Position numbers and translations under genes: made by a program. A stretch of 14,455 bases of DNA, taken from Sphingobacteriales bacterium (GTDB lineage Bacteria; Bacteroidota; Bacteroidia; Chitinophagales; Chitinophagaceae). The stretch lies in assembly GCA_023251215.1 (NCBI GenBank), contig JAHEZF010000015.1, positions 1 through 14,455 on the forward strand, read 5' to 3'. The notes below the pieces were generated by a model that worked only from the letters and a program-made list of their open reading frames with translations, was not told where the DNA came from and ran no database searches. Numbering within the stretch: the stretch's first letter is position 1; each line of letters opens with the position of its first letter. Shown here one piece after another: positions 14,198 to 14,455 of the stretch.

Positions 14198-14455
14198 ATG
14201 AAACCAAAAATTATCGCTCTGGTTTTGCTGGCCGGCTTCTGCTTCAGCAATACCATGGGTCAGACATCAGCCGTTAAAAAAATATTACCATTCGCCATCC
14301 AGCAAAAAAAACTGGCCAACGGACTTAACGTGGTAACTGTTCCATTCAATAGTCCGGGCCTCGCTGCTTTTTTTATTGTGGTGAGGGCAGGCAGTCGTGA
14401 GGAAGTGGAATCGGGTAAAACAGGTTTTGCACATTTCTTTGAACACATGATGTTC
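14198..14455 (+). CDS. Secreted M16-family zinc peptidase, N-terminal part
   Basis: 86 codons from ATG 14198 to the right edge; the rest lies outside the window. Signal peptide about 1-21 (LVLLAGFCFSNTMGQ). The body starts QQKKLANGLNVVTVPF, then VVRAGSREEV and GFAHFFEHMMF. The inverted zinc motif HxxEH is at His79-Phe-Phe-Glu82-His83, diagnostic of pitrilysin/insulinase-type M16 peptidases. Secreted Bacteroidota members often come as pairs of M16 genes, one with and one without the zinc site; the second would be expected outside the window. Confidence 0.92.
   Translation, partial: MKPKIIALVLLAGFCFSNTMGQTSAVKKILPFAIQQKKLANGLNVVTVPFNSPGLAAFFIVVRAGSREEVESGKTGFAHFFEHMMF

Overview
The window looks like ordinary chromosome from a member of the Bacteroidota, most likely near Chitinophagaceae. 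This rests on promoter-like boxes of the TTTG-N19-21-TAnnTTTG type, secreted proteins ending their signal peptides in AQ, families typical of the phylum (DUF5117/DUF4953-type zinc metalloprotease, DUF5995, M28 and M16 peptidases, the short fold-III arginine decarboxylase), and a lack of clear Shine-Dalgarno sites. The genus is inference. I see no mobile element, CRISPR array, tRNA or rRNA, and no gene-free stretch longer than 300 bases.

Layout. A partial NTF2-like secreted protein (minus, cut by the left edge) diverges from a small lipoprotein gene (339-728). That gene converges, through a long hairpin, on an arginine decarboxylase gene (minus, 816-2213). Next comes the translation block on the minus strand: thrS (8722-6788), infC (6576-5953), rpmI (2979-2782) and rplT (2692-2345). 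This is the classic thrS-infC-rpmI-rplT order, but a 2.6-kb secreted zinc metalloprotease gene (5783-3198) sits between infC and rpmI. Intrinsic terminators follow infC, the protease gene and rplT, and rpmI has its own strong promoter and a structured leader, so the block appears split into separate transcription units. A DUF5995 gene lies upstream of thrS.

The right part holds two tandem paralogous secreted proteins of unknown function (9568-10698 and 10795-11625), a convergent M28-family peptidase (minus, 13289-11709), an NTF2-like lipoprotein (13534-14076) with a strong terminator, and the start of an M16 zinc peptidase cut by the right edge.

The most unusual signal lies in the spacers. 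Three unrelated ones (rpmI/rplT, thrS/infC and the convergent spacer at 11624-11707) are filled with degenerate repeats of exactly 7-bp period. Each has its own vocabulary, each touches a stop codon, and each contains inverted complementary arms. Two of the three measure exactly 84 bp (12 heptads). A fourth spacer (10710-10731) carries a different, perfect hairpin of a repeat-like kind. No gene here indicates a new defence or metabolic system; the heptad tracts, the split ribosomal operon and the paralogous secreted pair are what deserve follow-up.
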